Below are positions 23,482-32,164 of a DNA stretch of 39,702 nucleotides, one piece after another; position 1 is the stretch's first letter; each line of letters opens with the position of its first letter. The translations under genes were made by a program, and so were the position numbers. This stretch comes from Flavobacterium sp. (GTDB lineage: Bacteria; Bacteroidota; Bacteroidia; Flavobacteriales; Flavobacteriaceae), in NCBI GenBank assembly GCA_016787805.1, contig JAEUTY010000023.1, positions 1-39,702 on the forward strand. The letters run 5' to 3'. Under the pieces are notes generated by a model that was given only the letters and a program-made list of their open reading frames with translations, was not told the origin of the DNA and did not search any database.

Positions 23482-24837
23482 ATGAAAAAAACACTACTCA
23501 TTTTTGCATTAGTTCTTATTGGATACACAAAAATTCAGGCACAGCAATCTGTTGTTGCCTCTGGAGGCGAAGCATCAGGAACTGGAGGAACCATGAGTTT
23601 CTCGGCTGGGCAAGTGCTTTATACAACCAATTTTGGAGCAAATGGTTCGGCCATTCAAGGTGTACAACAAACGGCAGTCAATCCGATACTGACCAAAGTT
23701 CAGAACTCACAATGCGGAATTACTCTGGCCGCTATAAATCTCAGCATTTTTGCCGATAATGTGCCTATTGCTACTGGATATCGTTTTCGAGTAACTAAAG
23801 TAATTGCCAATGTCCCAAGCACAAATCCGATAGACATACAATCAATTGATAAGCCAACTCGGTCATTCAAAATCACTGATTTAGCGATGTTTGCCTACAA
23901 TACTACTTATCAGATTGAAGTCGCGATTAAAATTGGATTGGTATGGCAACCATTTTATGGAGTTCCTTGTAATGTTACAACTCCAAATGCTTTCACAAAA
24001 GTAAGAGCAATTCAATGCAATACTACTTTAAGCAACATGAACGATGATGTTTTTGCCGACAATGTGAATTATGTTGCAGGCTATCGTTTCAGAATTACGC
24101 ACTCAGTTACTTTGGTATCACAAACCTATGACAACCCTTTGCGTGTATACAAAATGACCTATCTTAATAGTCCAGCAATTGATTATGGAACCACATACAA
24201 GGTTGATGTGGCATTAAAAAACTATGATGGAACTTATACCGCTTTTGGACCCGTTTGTAATGTTACAACACCCAATTTTCCAACTACACAAATTCAATTA
24301 TCACAATGCGGAATTACAGCAACTAGCGGTTCACAAACGATTTATGCAAATTTAATTGCAGCCGCTTCTGTTTATCGATTCCGTCTTACAAATATTAGTT
24401 TGGCCTACAACAGTACAGTTGATAACCCTTTACGATTGTTTACATTAAATCAATTTACTGGCTTGCTTCCTAATACGGTTTATAATGTGGATGTTAGTGT
24501 CAAAATTGGGAATAATTTCGGGCCGTATGGATCGGTTTGTACCATTACAACACCTGCAGTTATTCGTGCAGTTGCAGATGATTTGTTAAGTGATTTTGCT
24601 GTTTTTGCTTCCCCAAATCCATACAATGATAATTTTATGCTTGAAATTAAAACAAATAGTACTTCTCCTATTGAAATTAGGGTTTACGACATGTTAGGTA
24701 AGCTAGTCGAAAATTGGCAAGTAGACATATATGAACTATCTCAAAAAGAAATAGGCCAAAAATATGCTTCAGGTGTTTATAATGTGATTGTTGCTCAAGA
24801 CGAATACCTAGAAAGCCTCAGGGTTATTAAGCGATAA
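23482..24837 (+). CDS. Secreted triple-repeat protein with a T9SS sorting tail
   Basis: Signal peptide at 1-20 (MKKTLLIFALVLIGYTKIQA then Q). The mature N-terminus SVVASGGEASGTGGTMSFSAGQV is typical of flavobacterial secreted proteins. Three repeats of about 85-90 residues follow (approximate starts 78, 180 and 275), each with a QC...T...FADNV...YRFR...T pattern and a closing C-NVTTP, resembling fibronectin-III-like folds with paired cysteines. The C-terminus (about 370-451) has ASPNPYNDNFMLEI, EIRVYDMLGKLVE and YNVIVAQDEYLESLRVIKR, the type A T9SS sorting domain. It should be moved to the surface or medium. ATG 23482 is preferred to the upstream TTG. Confidence 0.85.
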   Translation: MKKTLLIFALVLIGYTKIQAQQSVVASGGEASGTGGTMSFSAGQVLYTTNFGANGSAIQGVQQTAVNPILTKVQNSQCGITLAAINLSIFADNVPIATGYRFRVTKVIANVPSTNPIDIQSIDKPTRSFKITDLAMFAYNTTYQIEVAIKIGLVWQPFYGVPCNVTTPNAFTKVRAIQCNTTLSNMNDDVFADNVNYVAGYRFRITHSVTLVSQTYDNPLRVYKMTYLNSPAIDYGTTYKVDVALKNYDGTYTAFGPVCNVTTPNFPTTQIQLSQCGITATSGSQTIYANLIAAASVYRFRLTNISLAYNSTVDNPLRLFTLNQFTGLLPNTVYNVDVSVKIGNNFGPYGSVCTITTPAVIRAVADDLLSDFAVFASPNPYNDNFMLEIKTNSTSPIEIRVYDMLGKLVENWQVDIYELSQKEIGQKYASGVYNVIVAQDEYLESLRVIKR

Positions 24838-24885
24838 TTGATTAATAGTCCACAAAAAAGAGAAAAAAATTAAATACATAGCATC

Positions 24886-27666
24886 ATGAAAATATATTAC
24901 AACCTCATTATAAAAGTTCTTCTTTTGATTATTTGTTTTTCTACCCAACAGATGGAAGCACAAGCACCTCAAAAAATGAGTTATCAGGCAGTCATTAGAA
25001 ATACTTCAAATGCATTGGTAGTTTCAACTACTGTAGGAATGCGAATTAGTATTCTACAAGGTTCATCAACAGGATCGAGTGTATATACCGAAACCCAAAC
25101 ATTAGTAACCAATGCCAATGGTTTGGTTTCTTTAGAAATTGGTACAGGAACAGTAGTTTCTGGTACATTTTCAGCTATCAATTGGGCAACTGGACCCTAT
25201 TTTATCAAGACTGAAGCCGACCCAACAGGTGGAAATAGCTATACAATTTTAGGAACGACGCAATTAACAAGTGTTCCTTATGCCTTATTCTCAGCAACTA
25301 GCGGAAGCGGAGAAACTCCCGGAACTAATGTGGGTGATATGAAATATTGGAATGGTTCAGCTTGGGTAATGGTGCCAATAGGAGCTCCAGGTCAAACATT
25401 AAAAGTGTCTCCTTCTAATATTCCGCAATGGACTGCTGGTAGTCCTTTATCTACTGTTTCGAGTGATTATGTAACATCAGTGCAAGCACAAGATGCTACT
25501 GTAGGCGGAACGGTTTCAAATTCAGGCGGTGAACTCGTTTTGAGTAGAGGGTTTTGTTATAGTACTTCCGCTAATCCAACAGTTTCCAATAACGTAGTTC
25601 TTGCTGGCGCTGGATTAGGAAGTTTTGCTAGTATGATTAATGGTTTAGCGCCTAATACACTATACTACGTTAAAGCGTTTTCTACGACAATTGCAGGTAC
25701 AGCTTATGGGAACCAAATGACATTTACAACTCAAAATGGAGCAGCAACAGTAACAACGACTACAGCAAACACTATAGCAGCTTGTAGTGCAATGTCGGGA
25801 GGAACAGTAATTAGTGATGGTGGTTCACCAATTTCTTTTGTTGGAGTTTGTTGGAATACGGCTCCCAATCCTACAACATCCAATTTTGCGGTTTATACTG
25901 GCGGTACAAATTACACTTCAAATTTAACAGGTTTATCAGGAAATACCACTTATTATTACAGAGCATTTGTTATTAATGGTTTTGGGACTTTTTATGGAAA
26001 TGAAATGTCGTTTTTAACCACATCAGGTGCGGCAACTTTAACAACTGCTTCTGCTACGTCGGTTGGCCCTTGTACGGCAAATGTTGCTGGGAATGTAACT
26101 TATAATGGAGGGGAAGCTTTAACGATTTCAGGAATTTGTTATGCAACCACTACAAATCCTACAACATCAAACAACAATATTCCTTATAATCCAGGCTATC
26201 CAAACTATGACACATTAACCAATTTTACGGCAAATTTGACTGGATTGACAGCAGGAACAACTTATTATGTAAGAGCTTACACCACCAATTGTGCAGGAAC
26301 AACTTATGGAAATCAAATCAGTTTTACAACCACAACAGGAGCGGCAACTCTCACAACAGCAAGTGCGACTTCAGTGACAGCTTGTACTGCAAACCTTGCA
26401 GGTGCCGTAAGTTTTGACGGCGGCTCGCCTTTAACGATGTCTGGAATTTGTTATGCTACGACAACAAATCCTACTACATCAAACAGCAATATTCCTTATA
26501 ATCCAGGTTATCCAAACTATGACACATTAACCAATTTTACGGCAAATTTGACTGGATTGATAGCAGGAACAACTTATTATGTAAGAGCATACACCACCAA
26601 TTGTGCTGGAATTACTTATGGTAATCAAATCACTTTTACAACATTAGCATTGACTCAACCAGTTGTTACTACAGGAAGTATGGGAACTGCAACAAGTACA
26701 ACTGTAGCTTTTACAAGTAATTTAATAGCACCCAATAGTTGTGAAACTCCTTCGGCTTATGGTTTGTGTTGGAATACATCACCCAACCCAACTACAGCTA
26801 ATAATTCGACAATAAATACTACACCAACAGCTACTTTTAATGATACAGTTTTCGGATTAACAGCAGGAAATACTTACTATGTTCGTGCTTACGCGACTAA
26901 TTCAGCAGGAACTTCTTACGGTAGTCAAGTTAGTTTTACTTTAGGAGCGCCTACTGTATCAACCAGTCCTATAACCGATATCAAAGGAAATGCTGCAAGT
27001 GCTGGTGGGAATATTATCAATAATGGCCTTAGTAGTATTTCTGCTTTCGGATTGTGTTGGAGTACTAGTCCAAATCCAACGACAGCCAATAGCGTTACTA
27101 CTTCATTTACGGCTGTTATGACAGGTTTAACTCCAAATACTACTTATTATGTTCGCGCTTTTGCTACTAATAGTTTCGGAACAGGTTATGGAAATCAATA
27201 TTCATTTAATTCTGGCTATTTGATAGGAACCAATATTTTTGGAGGCTTAGTGTTCTATAATGATGGAAATTCACATGGTGTAGTTTGTGCTACTTCTGAT
27301 CAAAGTACAGGTGCTACATGGGGTTGTGATGGAATTGCAACTGGTGCTTCATCGCATTTGGTTTTTGACGGAGCTCCTAATACGAATACTATTGTTTCAT
27401 TTTGTGGAACGGCAGGAATTGCTGCTGAGATATGTAATAATTTAGTCCTTAACGGATACAACGATTGGTATTTGCCTTCTATTGATGAGTTAATTATTAT
27501 GGACTTGAATTTAGATAATGCCAGTTTGGGTGGTTTTGCACCTACTGCCTATTGGTCTTCGACTGAAACGGGACCTTCAAATGCCTATTCCAATAATTTT
27601 TTCTCTACTTATTTTTTTGGTGTCAAAACAAGTTCCTACAGAGTTCGTGCAGTAAGAAGCTTCTAA
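24886..27666 (+). CDS. Large secreted protein: six Fn3-like repeats plus DUF1566-like C-domain
   Basis: Signal peptide at 1-25 (ends MEAQ). The N-terminal domain (about 25-185: APQKMSYQAVIRN, VSLEIGTG, GPYFIKTE, SVPYALFS, GDMKYWNG-W) is shared with the next gene. Six Fn3-like repeats of about 90-104 residues follow (about 185-775), each with G-CWNT-PNPTT and GLTAGTTYYVRAYATN-AGT-YGNQ-SFTT. The C-terminal part (about 780-926) is DUF1566/Lcl-like with GGLVFY, WGCDG, NGYNDWYLPS-DEL, YWSSTE and YRVRAVRSF. Repeats 3 and 4 are near-identical in DNA. No T9SS tail is visible, so the route to the surface is unclear. Probable adhesin or surface-layer protein (inference). Confidence 0.8.
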   Translation: MKIYYNLIIKVLLLIICFSTQQMEAQAPQKMSYQAVIRNTSNALVVSTTVGMRISILQGSSTGSSVYTETQTLVTNANGLVSLEIGTGTVVSGTFSAINWATGPYFIKTEADPTGGNSYTILGTTQLTSVPYALFSATSGSGETPGTNVGDMKYWNGSAWVMVPIGAPGQTLKVSPSNIPQWTAGSPLSTVSSDYVTSVQAQDATVGGTVSNSGGELVLSRGFCYSTSANPTVSNNVVLAGAGLGSFASMINGLAPNTLYYVKAFSTTIAGTAYGNQMTFTTQNGAATVTTTTANTIAACSAMSGGTVISDGGSPISFVGVCWNTAPNPTTSNFAVYTGGTNYTSNLTGLSGNTTYYYRAFVINGFGTFYGNEMSFLTTSGAATLTTASATSVGPCTANVAGNVTYNGGEALTISGICYATTTNPTTSNNNIPYNPGYPNYDTLTNFTANLTGLTAGTTYYVRAYTTNCAGTTYGNQISFTTTTGAATLTTASATSVTACTANLAGAVSFDGGSPLTMSGICYATTTNPTTSNSNIPYNPGYPNYDTLTNFTANLTGLIAGTTYYVRAYTTNCAGITYGNQITFTTLALTQPVVTTGSMGTATSTTVAFTSNLIAPNSCETPSAYGLCWNTSPNPTTANNSTINTTPTATFNDTVFGLTAGNTYYVRAYATNSAGTSYGSQVSFTLGAPTVSTSPITDIKGNAASAGGNIINNGLSSISAFGLCWSTSPNPTTANSVTTSFTAVMTGLTPNTTYYVRAFATNSFGTGYGNQYSFNSGYLIGTNIFGGLVFYNDGNSHGVVCATSDQSTGATWGCDGIATGASSHLVFDGAPNTNTIVSFCGTAGIAAEICNNLVLNGYNDWYLPSIDELIIMDLNLDNASLGGFAPTAYWSSTETGPSNAYSNNFFSTYFFGVKTSSYRVRAVRSF
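26029..26652 (+). repeat. 312-bp tandem duplication within a coding region
   Basis: Repeat 3 (26029-26340) and repeat 4 (26341-26652) have an exact 312-bp (104-codon) period. In the aligned part 26179-26310 versus 26491-26622 only about five or six of 132 bases differ, far fewer than between the other repeats. This is an in-frame, recent duplication or gene conversion. Confidence 0.85.
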
Positions 27667-27686
27667 TATAAATTAAAATAAAAAAT

Positions 27687-29360
27687 ATGAAAAAAATACA
27701 TCTAATTGTCGTGCTAATTGTTTGCATATTTGCAAATGTAATTCAAGCTCAGGCTCCTCAAAAAATGAGCTATCAAGCAGTTATCAGAAACAATTCAAAT
27801 GTTTTGGTTACTTCTGCAACGGTTGGAATGCGAATTAGTATTTTGCAAGGCACCATGTTAGGACCAAGTGTGTATACTGAAACGCAAACCCTCTCAACCA
27901 ATGCCAACGGTTTGGTTTCTTTAGAAATTGGAACAGGTGTTGTCGTTTCAGGTAGTTTTTCAACTATCAATTGGGCTAATGGTCCCTACTTTATTAAAAC
28001 TGAAACGGATCCTACTGGTGGGACCAATTATACAATTTCAGGAACAGTTCAATTATCAAGTGTACCATATGCTTTGTTTGCAGCAAATGCAGGCGGAAGT
28101 GAAACACCAGGAACAGCAGTAGGCGATATGAAATACTGGAACGGAACTTCGTGGGTAATGATTCCGGTGGGTACGCCAGGGCAGTTTTTGCAACTGAACC
28201 CTTCCAATATTCCAAGTTGGAGTGGAGGAGCTTTTGCAACATTAACACTTGATCCAATTCCAAATCAAGTAGCTAATTTTGCTAATTTCCAAAATACATC
28301 AGGTACTATTACAAATACTGGATTAACAGCAGCTGGAGGTTCAGCTTATGTTGAAGCAGGTTTTTGTTGGAGTACGAATCCTAATCCGACAGTTGCTGAC
28401 AATCAATCTGTTTTTTCCGTAAGTGCACCTGTAGGAAATTATGTAGGGATTGTTCACAGTTTGTTGCCAAGTACTACTTATTATGTTCGTGCTTTCGCAA
28501 GGAATAGTGCGGGTGTTTCCTATAGTAATCAACAAAGTTTTACTACTTTCACTCCAACTCTTCCAACTGTTACCACTTCGGCAATTACCAATATTACTGG
28601 CGGAACAGCTGATGGAGGTGGAACTGTAACCAATGATGGTGGAGCTGCGGTTACACAAAAAGGACTTTGTTGGAGTACATCACCCAATCCTACAATAGCT
28701 GATAGTTTTACGAATAATGGATTTGGAACAGGGACATTCACAAGTATTATGTACGGATTGGTACCAAATACTACTTATTATGTTAGAGCTTATGCCACCA
28801 ATGTAGCTGGTACGGCATATGGCAATCAACAAACATTTACAGCTGGTCCAAACCTTGCAATTGGAAGTTTCCACCAAGGTGGATTAATAGCTTACTTTTT
28901 GCAACCAAGTGATCCAGGTTATGTTGGTCCAAATTTAAACGGAATTATAATTTCACCCAACGTCGTCGGGACTGGCGTGCAATGGGGTTGTATAGGAACA
29001 CTTATTTCTGGAGCGAGTGGTAATACTATTGGTAGCGGCGCACAAAATACTACCGATATTGTAACAGGTTGTACTTCACCAGGAATTGCTGCACAACTAT
29101 GTGATAATTTGGTATTGAATGGTTATTCGGATTGGTTTTTACCATCCAATGCAGATTGGATAGCAATGTGTTCAGGAACTGCCATTTCAAACAATGTGAT
29201 AAGCAATGTTACGGGTTATTGGACTTCTAACCAAGTAGACGCTAACACTGCCAATATTATTTTTAATAATTATCCTTCGTATACAGGATATATTGGAAAT
29301 GTCACCAAAAACGATACTAATTCTTATGGCGGATATGTAAGAGCCATTCGAATGTTCTAG
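27687..29360 (+). CDS. Secreted paralogue with two Fn3-like repeats plus DUF1566-like C-domain
   Basis: Tandem paralogue of the preceding gene, 20 bp downstream. Signal peptide at 1-22 (ends IQAQ), then the same N-terminal domain (APQKMSYQAVIRNNS; VSLEIGTGVVVSGSF; SVPYALFA; GDMKYWNGTSW). Only two Fn3-like repeats follow (about 185-390, with GFCWSTNPNPT, GLCWSTSPNPT and TTYYVRAYATN-AGT-YGNQQ-FT). The C-terminal domain has NGYSDWFLPSNADW, YWTSNQ and YVRAIRMF. It has no T9SS tail. Its stop codon overlaps the stop of the convergent meaB gene by 4 bp. Same probable surface role as its paralogue, with a shorter stalk. Confidence 0.8.
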   Translation: MKKIHLIVVLIVCIFANVIQAQAPQKMSYQAVIRNNSNVLVTSATVGMRISILQGTMLGPSVYTETQTLSTNANGLVSLEIGTGVVVSGSFSTINWANGPYFIKTETDPTGGTNYTISGTVQLSSVPYALFAANAGGSETPGTAVGDMKYWNGTSWVMIPVGTPGQFLQLNPSNIPSWSGGAFATLTLDPIPNQVANFANFQNTSGTITNTGLTAAGGSAYVEAGFCWSTNPNPTVADNQSVFSVSAPVGNYVGIVHSLLPSTTYYVRAFARNSAGVSYSNQQSFTTFTPTLPTVTTSAITNITGGTADGGGTVTNDGGAAVTQKGLCWSTSPNPTIADSFTNNGFGTGTFTSIMYGLVPNTTYYVRAYATNVAGTAYGNQQTFTAGPNLAIGSFHQGGLIAYFLQPSDPGYVGPNLNGIIISPNVVGTGVQWGCIGTLISGASGNTIGSGAQNTTDIVTGCTSPGIAAQLCDNLVLNGYSDWFLPSNADWIAMCSGTAISNNVISNVTGYWTSNQVDANTANIIFNNYPSYTGYIGNVTKNDTNSYGGYVRAIRMF

Positions 29361-30445
29361 TCTTTATCAAAATATTTTTTCAACAAACGCGAAGCCGCTG
29401 CAAAAGGTGATAACTCATTGTTTTGCACGGCTTTTTTGTTTTCTTCTAACGATTGGAAAATCGCTGGGTGATGGTAAAAATTCGACTTTAATTGTTCGTT
29501 GATGGTTTCCAACATCCAATATTGGTTCTGTTCTTGCCGTTTTTGTTCAAAATAATGGTTGGATTTGACTAAGGTAAAGTAATCTGATATGGTGTTCCAA
29601 ACTTCAGCAATTCCTTCTTTAGTATACGAACTACATGTGCTAGCTGTAGGTGTCCAACCTGAATTTTTAGCTGGAAACAAATGGAGCGCTCTATTGAATT
29701 CGGTTTTGGCCAATTTGGCTTTGGCAATATTGTCACCATCAGCTTTATTAATCACAATAGCATCAGCCATTTCCATGATTCCGCGTTTGATGCCTTGCAA
29801 TTCATCGCCAGCTCCTGCTATTTTTAATAATAAAAAGAAATCAACCATACTGTGTACAGCTGTTTCGCTTTGACCAACACCAACCGTTTCTATAATAATC
29901 GTGTCAAATCCGCAGGCTTCACACAAAATAATTGCTTCACGTGTTTTTCGTGCTACGCCACCCAAACTTTCACCCGAAGCACTGGGTCGAATAAACGCAT
30001 TTTCATCCTTTACCAATTCTTCCATTCGGGTTTTATCTCCCAAAATACTGCCATGTGAAATAGTGCTGCTCGGATCAACAGCCAAAACAGCGACTTTTTT
30101 TCCCAGTGAAGTCAAATATTTTCCAAAAGCTTCAATAAAAGTACTTTTTCCAACGCCTGGAACGCCTGTAATTCCAATACGAACCGATTGATTAGCATAA
30201 GGCAAACAAGCATTAATAACGGAATTGGCCTTTTCCAAATGATCTGGATTGGTGCTTTCCACCAAAGTTATCGCTCTACTCAAAGCAGTTTTGTCGCCTT
30301 TCAGAATTCCGTCAATCAATTCTTCGGCTGTAGGTTGCTGCTTGCGTTTCTGCTTAATCACCTGCATCGAACTAGCGCTGAATGTTTGCGGTTGTTCTAC
30401 TCCTTCTTTTTCTGTTAACGCCGATTTTTTGGAAGATTGCTTCAA
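29357..30445 (-). CDS. meaB: MeaB/ArgK-type GTPase, methylmalonyl-CoA mutase chaperone
   Basis: MeaB protects and reloads the B12-dependent methylmalonyl-CoA mutase. The P-loop is GVPGVGKST (about residues 95-103), followed by AVDPSS (Mg2+ switch), the ETVGVGQSE motif and NKAD base recognition. The C-terminal helix bundle is present. At 362 residues the length is somewhat above the usual 320-340 because of a charged N-terminal extension of about 30 residues. Mutase genes are not in this window. It has its own promoter on the minus strand at 30468-30501. Confidence 0.92.
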   Translation of the reverse strand: MKQSSKKSALTEKEGVEQPQTFSASSMQVIKQKRKQQPTAEELIDGILKGDKTALSRAITLVESTNPDHLEKANSVINACLPYANQSVRIGITGVPGVGKSTFIEAFGKYLTSLGKKVAVLAVDPSSTISHGSILGDKTRMEELVKDENAFIRPSASGESLGGVARKTREAIILCEACGFDTIIIETVGVGQSETAVHSMVDFFLLLKIAGAGDELQGIKRGIMEMADAIVINKADGDNIAKAKLAKTEFNRALHLFPAKNSGWTPTASTCSSYTKEGIAEVWNTISDYFTLVKSNHYFEQKRQEQNQYWMLETINEQLKSNFYHHPAIFQSLEENKKAVQNNELSPFAAASRLLKKYFDKD

Positions 30446-30467
30446 AGTAACATCTGTTTTTCTATCA

Positions 30468-30501
30468 CAAATTTAAAATAAATGAACGAGCCATGCACCA
30501 A
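30468..30501 (-). promoter_or_regulatory. meaB promoter
   Basis: On the minus strand TAAATTTG (30475 to 30468) matches TAnnTTTG, with TTG at 30501-30499, 23 bp upstream. ATG 30445 would follow a leader of about 16 nt. Confidence 0.5.
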
Positions 30502-30589
30502 ATCGCTTGTTCTTTTTTCAAGAATTTAGTCTACTGTAAAATGGAATTATCAATTTTAACTATTTCAATAATGACAAAATGAATACGAA

Positions 30590-30623
30590 TTGACCAAAAC
30601 CTAAATCAAAAAAACTATTTTTG
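30590..30623 (+). promoter_or_regulatory. Promoter of the MFS exporter gene
   Basis: TTG at 30590-30592 and TATTTTTG at 30616-30623 (TAnnTTTG) are 23 bp apart, at the long end of the usual range. The start codon GTG 30643 follows about 13 nt after the predicted transcription start. Confidence 0.5.
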
Positions 30624-30642
30624 TACCATCAAAATCATTACA

Positions 30643-31866
30643 GTGGCGCACGATAGTTCAATCTCAACATCCAACCAACAACTCGCTCAGAAAACGGTTT
30701 TTTCGATTCTATTTTCCATCAGTTTTGCACACTTAATCAACGATTTAATTCAAGCTATCATTCCATCGATTTATCCTATTTTAAAGGAAAATTACCATCT
30801 TTCGTTCTCTCAAATCGGATTAATTACATTTGCGTTTCAATTTTCAGCATCTATTTTTCAGCCAATAGTTGGTTATTATACAGATAAACATCCCAAACCA
30901 TTCTCTCAAATTTACGGAATGCTATTTTCCATAGCGGGCGTAGTTTCCATTTCATTTGCTAATAATTTCTATTGGATAGTAATTTCAGTGATATTTATCG
31001 GCATTGGCTCTTCTATTTTTCACCCTGAATCGGCTCGAATTTCAAATTTGGCTTCAGGAGGAAAACGCGGTTTAGCACAATCCATTTTCCAAGTTGGTGG
31101 CAATTTCGGAACGGCACTCGGACCCTTATTAGTTGCTCTTATCGTTGTTCCTAATTCGCAACAATATATTCTTTGGTTCTTAATCGCTGCTACTATTGGT
31201 TTGGGAATTTTAAGCAAAATTGCTTTCTGGTACCGCGATCATTTGGTGCTTCGCAACCACAAAGCGCAACCGTTTATCAACTTGCACAATTTGCCCAAAC
31301 GTAAAGTACAAATCTCGATTGCTATTTTACTGATCGTTATTTTTTCCAAGTTTTTCTATTCGGCCAGTTTGTCGAGTTATTACCAATTTTACATTATCGA
31401 TAAATTCAATTTAACCATCCAACAAGCGCAATACCACATGTTCATTTACTTGATTGCGTATGCGATTGGAACGATACTCGGTGGACCTTTAGGCGACAAA
31501 ATCGGTCGAAAATACGTGATTTGGCTTTCAGTATTCGGTGCAACACCTTTTGCGTTAATGCTTCCCTACGTCAACTTATTTTGGACCGACGTTTTGATGG
31601 TAATTATCGGAATTATCATCTCATCAGCTTTCCCAGCCATTTTGGTGTACGCGCAAGAGTTAGTTCCTAAAAAACTCGGAATGGTTTCGGGTTTATTCTA
31701 CGGTTTTGCCTTCGGAATGGGAGCATTAGGATCGGCCATGTTGGGTAAATTAGCCGATTACAGATCCATTGAATACGTGTATCATGTGTGTTCTTATCTT
31801 CCAATTATTGGCATCATTTGTTACTTTTTGCCCAATTTGAAAAAGAAAGAGCGATCTCGCTTGTAG
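30643..31866 (+). CDS. MFS transporter, fosmidomycin-resistance (Fsr) type
   Basis: A 407-residue membrane protein with 12 predicted segments. The start FAHLINDLIQAIIPSIYPILKE, the loop YYTDKHPKP (MFS motif A-like), SSIFHPESARI, GGNFGTALGP and GGPLGDKIGRKYV in the second half fit the Fsr subfamily of MFS drug exporters. The start is GTG at 30643 (no nearer ATG). The substrate cannot be assigned; relatives export fosmidomycin or other small molecules. Dispersed element copy 3 follows 28 bp after the stop. Confidence 0.88.
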   Translation: MAHDSSISTSNQQLAQKTVFSILFSISFAHLINDLIQAIIPSIYPILKENYHLSFSQIGLITFAFQFSASIFQPIVGYYTDKHPKPFSQIYGMLFSIAGVVSISFANNFYWIVISVIFIGIGSSIFHPESARISNLASGGKRGLAQSIFQVGGNFGTALGPLLVALIVVPNSQQYILWFLIAATIGLGILSKIAFWYRDHLVLRNHKAQPFINLHNLPKRKVQISIAILLIVIFSKFFYSASLSSYYQFYIIDKFNLTIQQAQYHMFIYLIAYAIGTILGGPLGDKIGRKYVIWLSVFGATPFALMLPYVNLFWTDVLMVIIGIIISSAFPAILVYAQELVPKKLGMVSGLFYGFAFGMGALGSAMLGKLADYRSIEYVYHVCSYLPIIGIICYFLPNLKKKERSRL

Positions 31867-31893
31867 AACGAGAAGGCTTCTTTGTAATCCATT

Positions 31894-31936
31894 TTCCTGC
31901 TTCTTGTCCCGTTGCTAAACGGGATCGGGGCCAGAG
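31894..31936 (+). repeat. Dispersed intergenic element, copy 3
   Basis: Shares with copy 2 the hairpin core CCCGTT-GCTA-AACGGG and ATCGGGGC, then CAGAG as in copy 1 (GGCTAGAG). It lies directly downstream of the MFS gene. The rest of the gap (31937-32164) is AT-rich with a small hairpin (GAAATAAA/TTTATTTC, 31985-32008) and no exact TAnnTTTG box; TACCTTTA sits near 32140. Confidence 0.75.
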
Positions 31937-32164
31937 TATGAACGTTTTTTGCAAAATTAGAATTACTAATATGAACTACTTTAGGAAATAAATGCATTTT
32001 TTTATTTCACAGAGTTTCACAAAGAAAATCGGAGTTTTAGAAAGTTTTTATTAGTAAATGGGTGCGATTTTATTTTCCTTTGATGCCTTTTGTGGTTCAA
32101 AAAAACACCACCTGAGATTTAAATGATACTATATTTTTTTACCTTTACCTTTCAAATGTAAGTT

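Noticed and set aside
28341-28877. Ser/Thr/Ile/Cys-rich minus-strand open frames in the Fn3-repeat gene
   Set aside because: They are antisense shadows of repeated coding sequence and have the biased composition expected from it.
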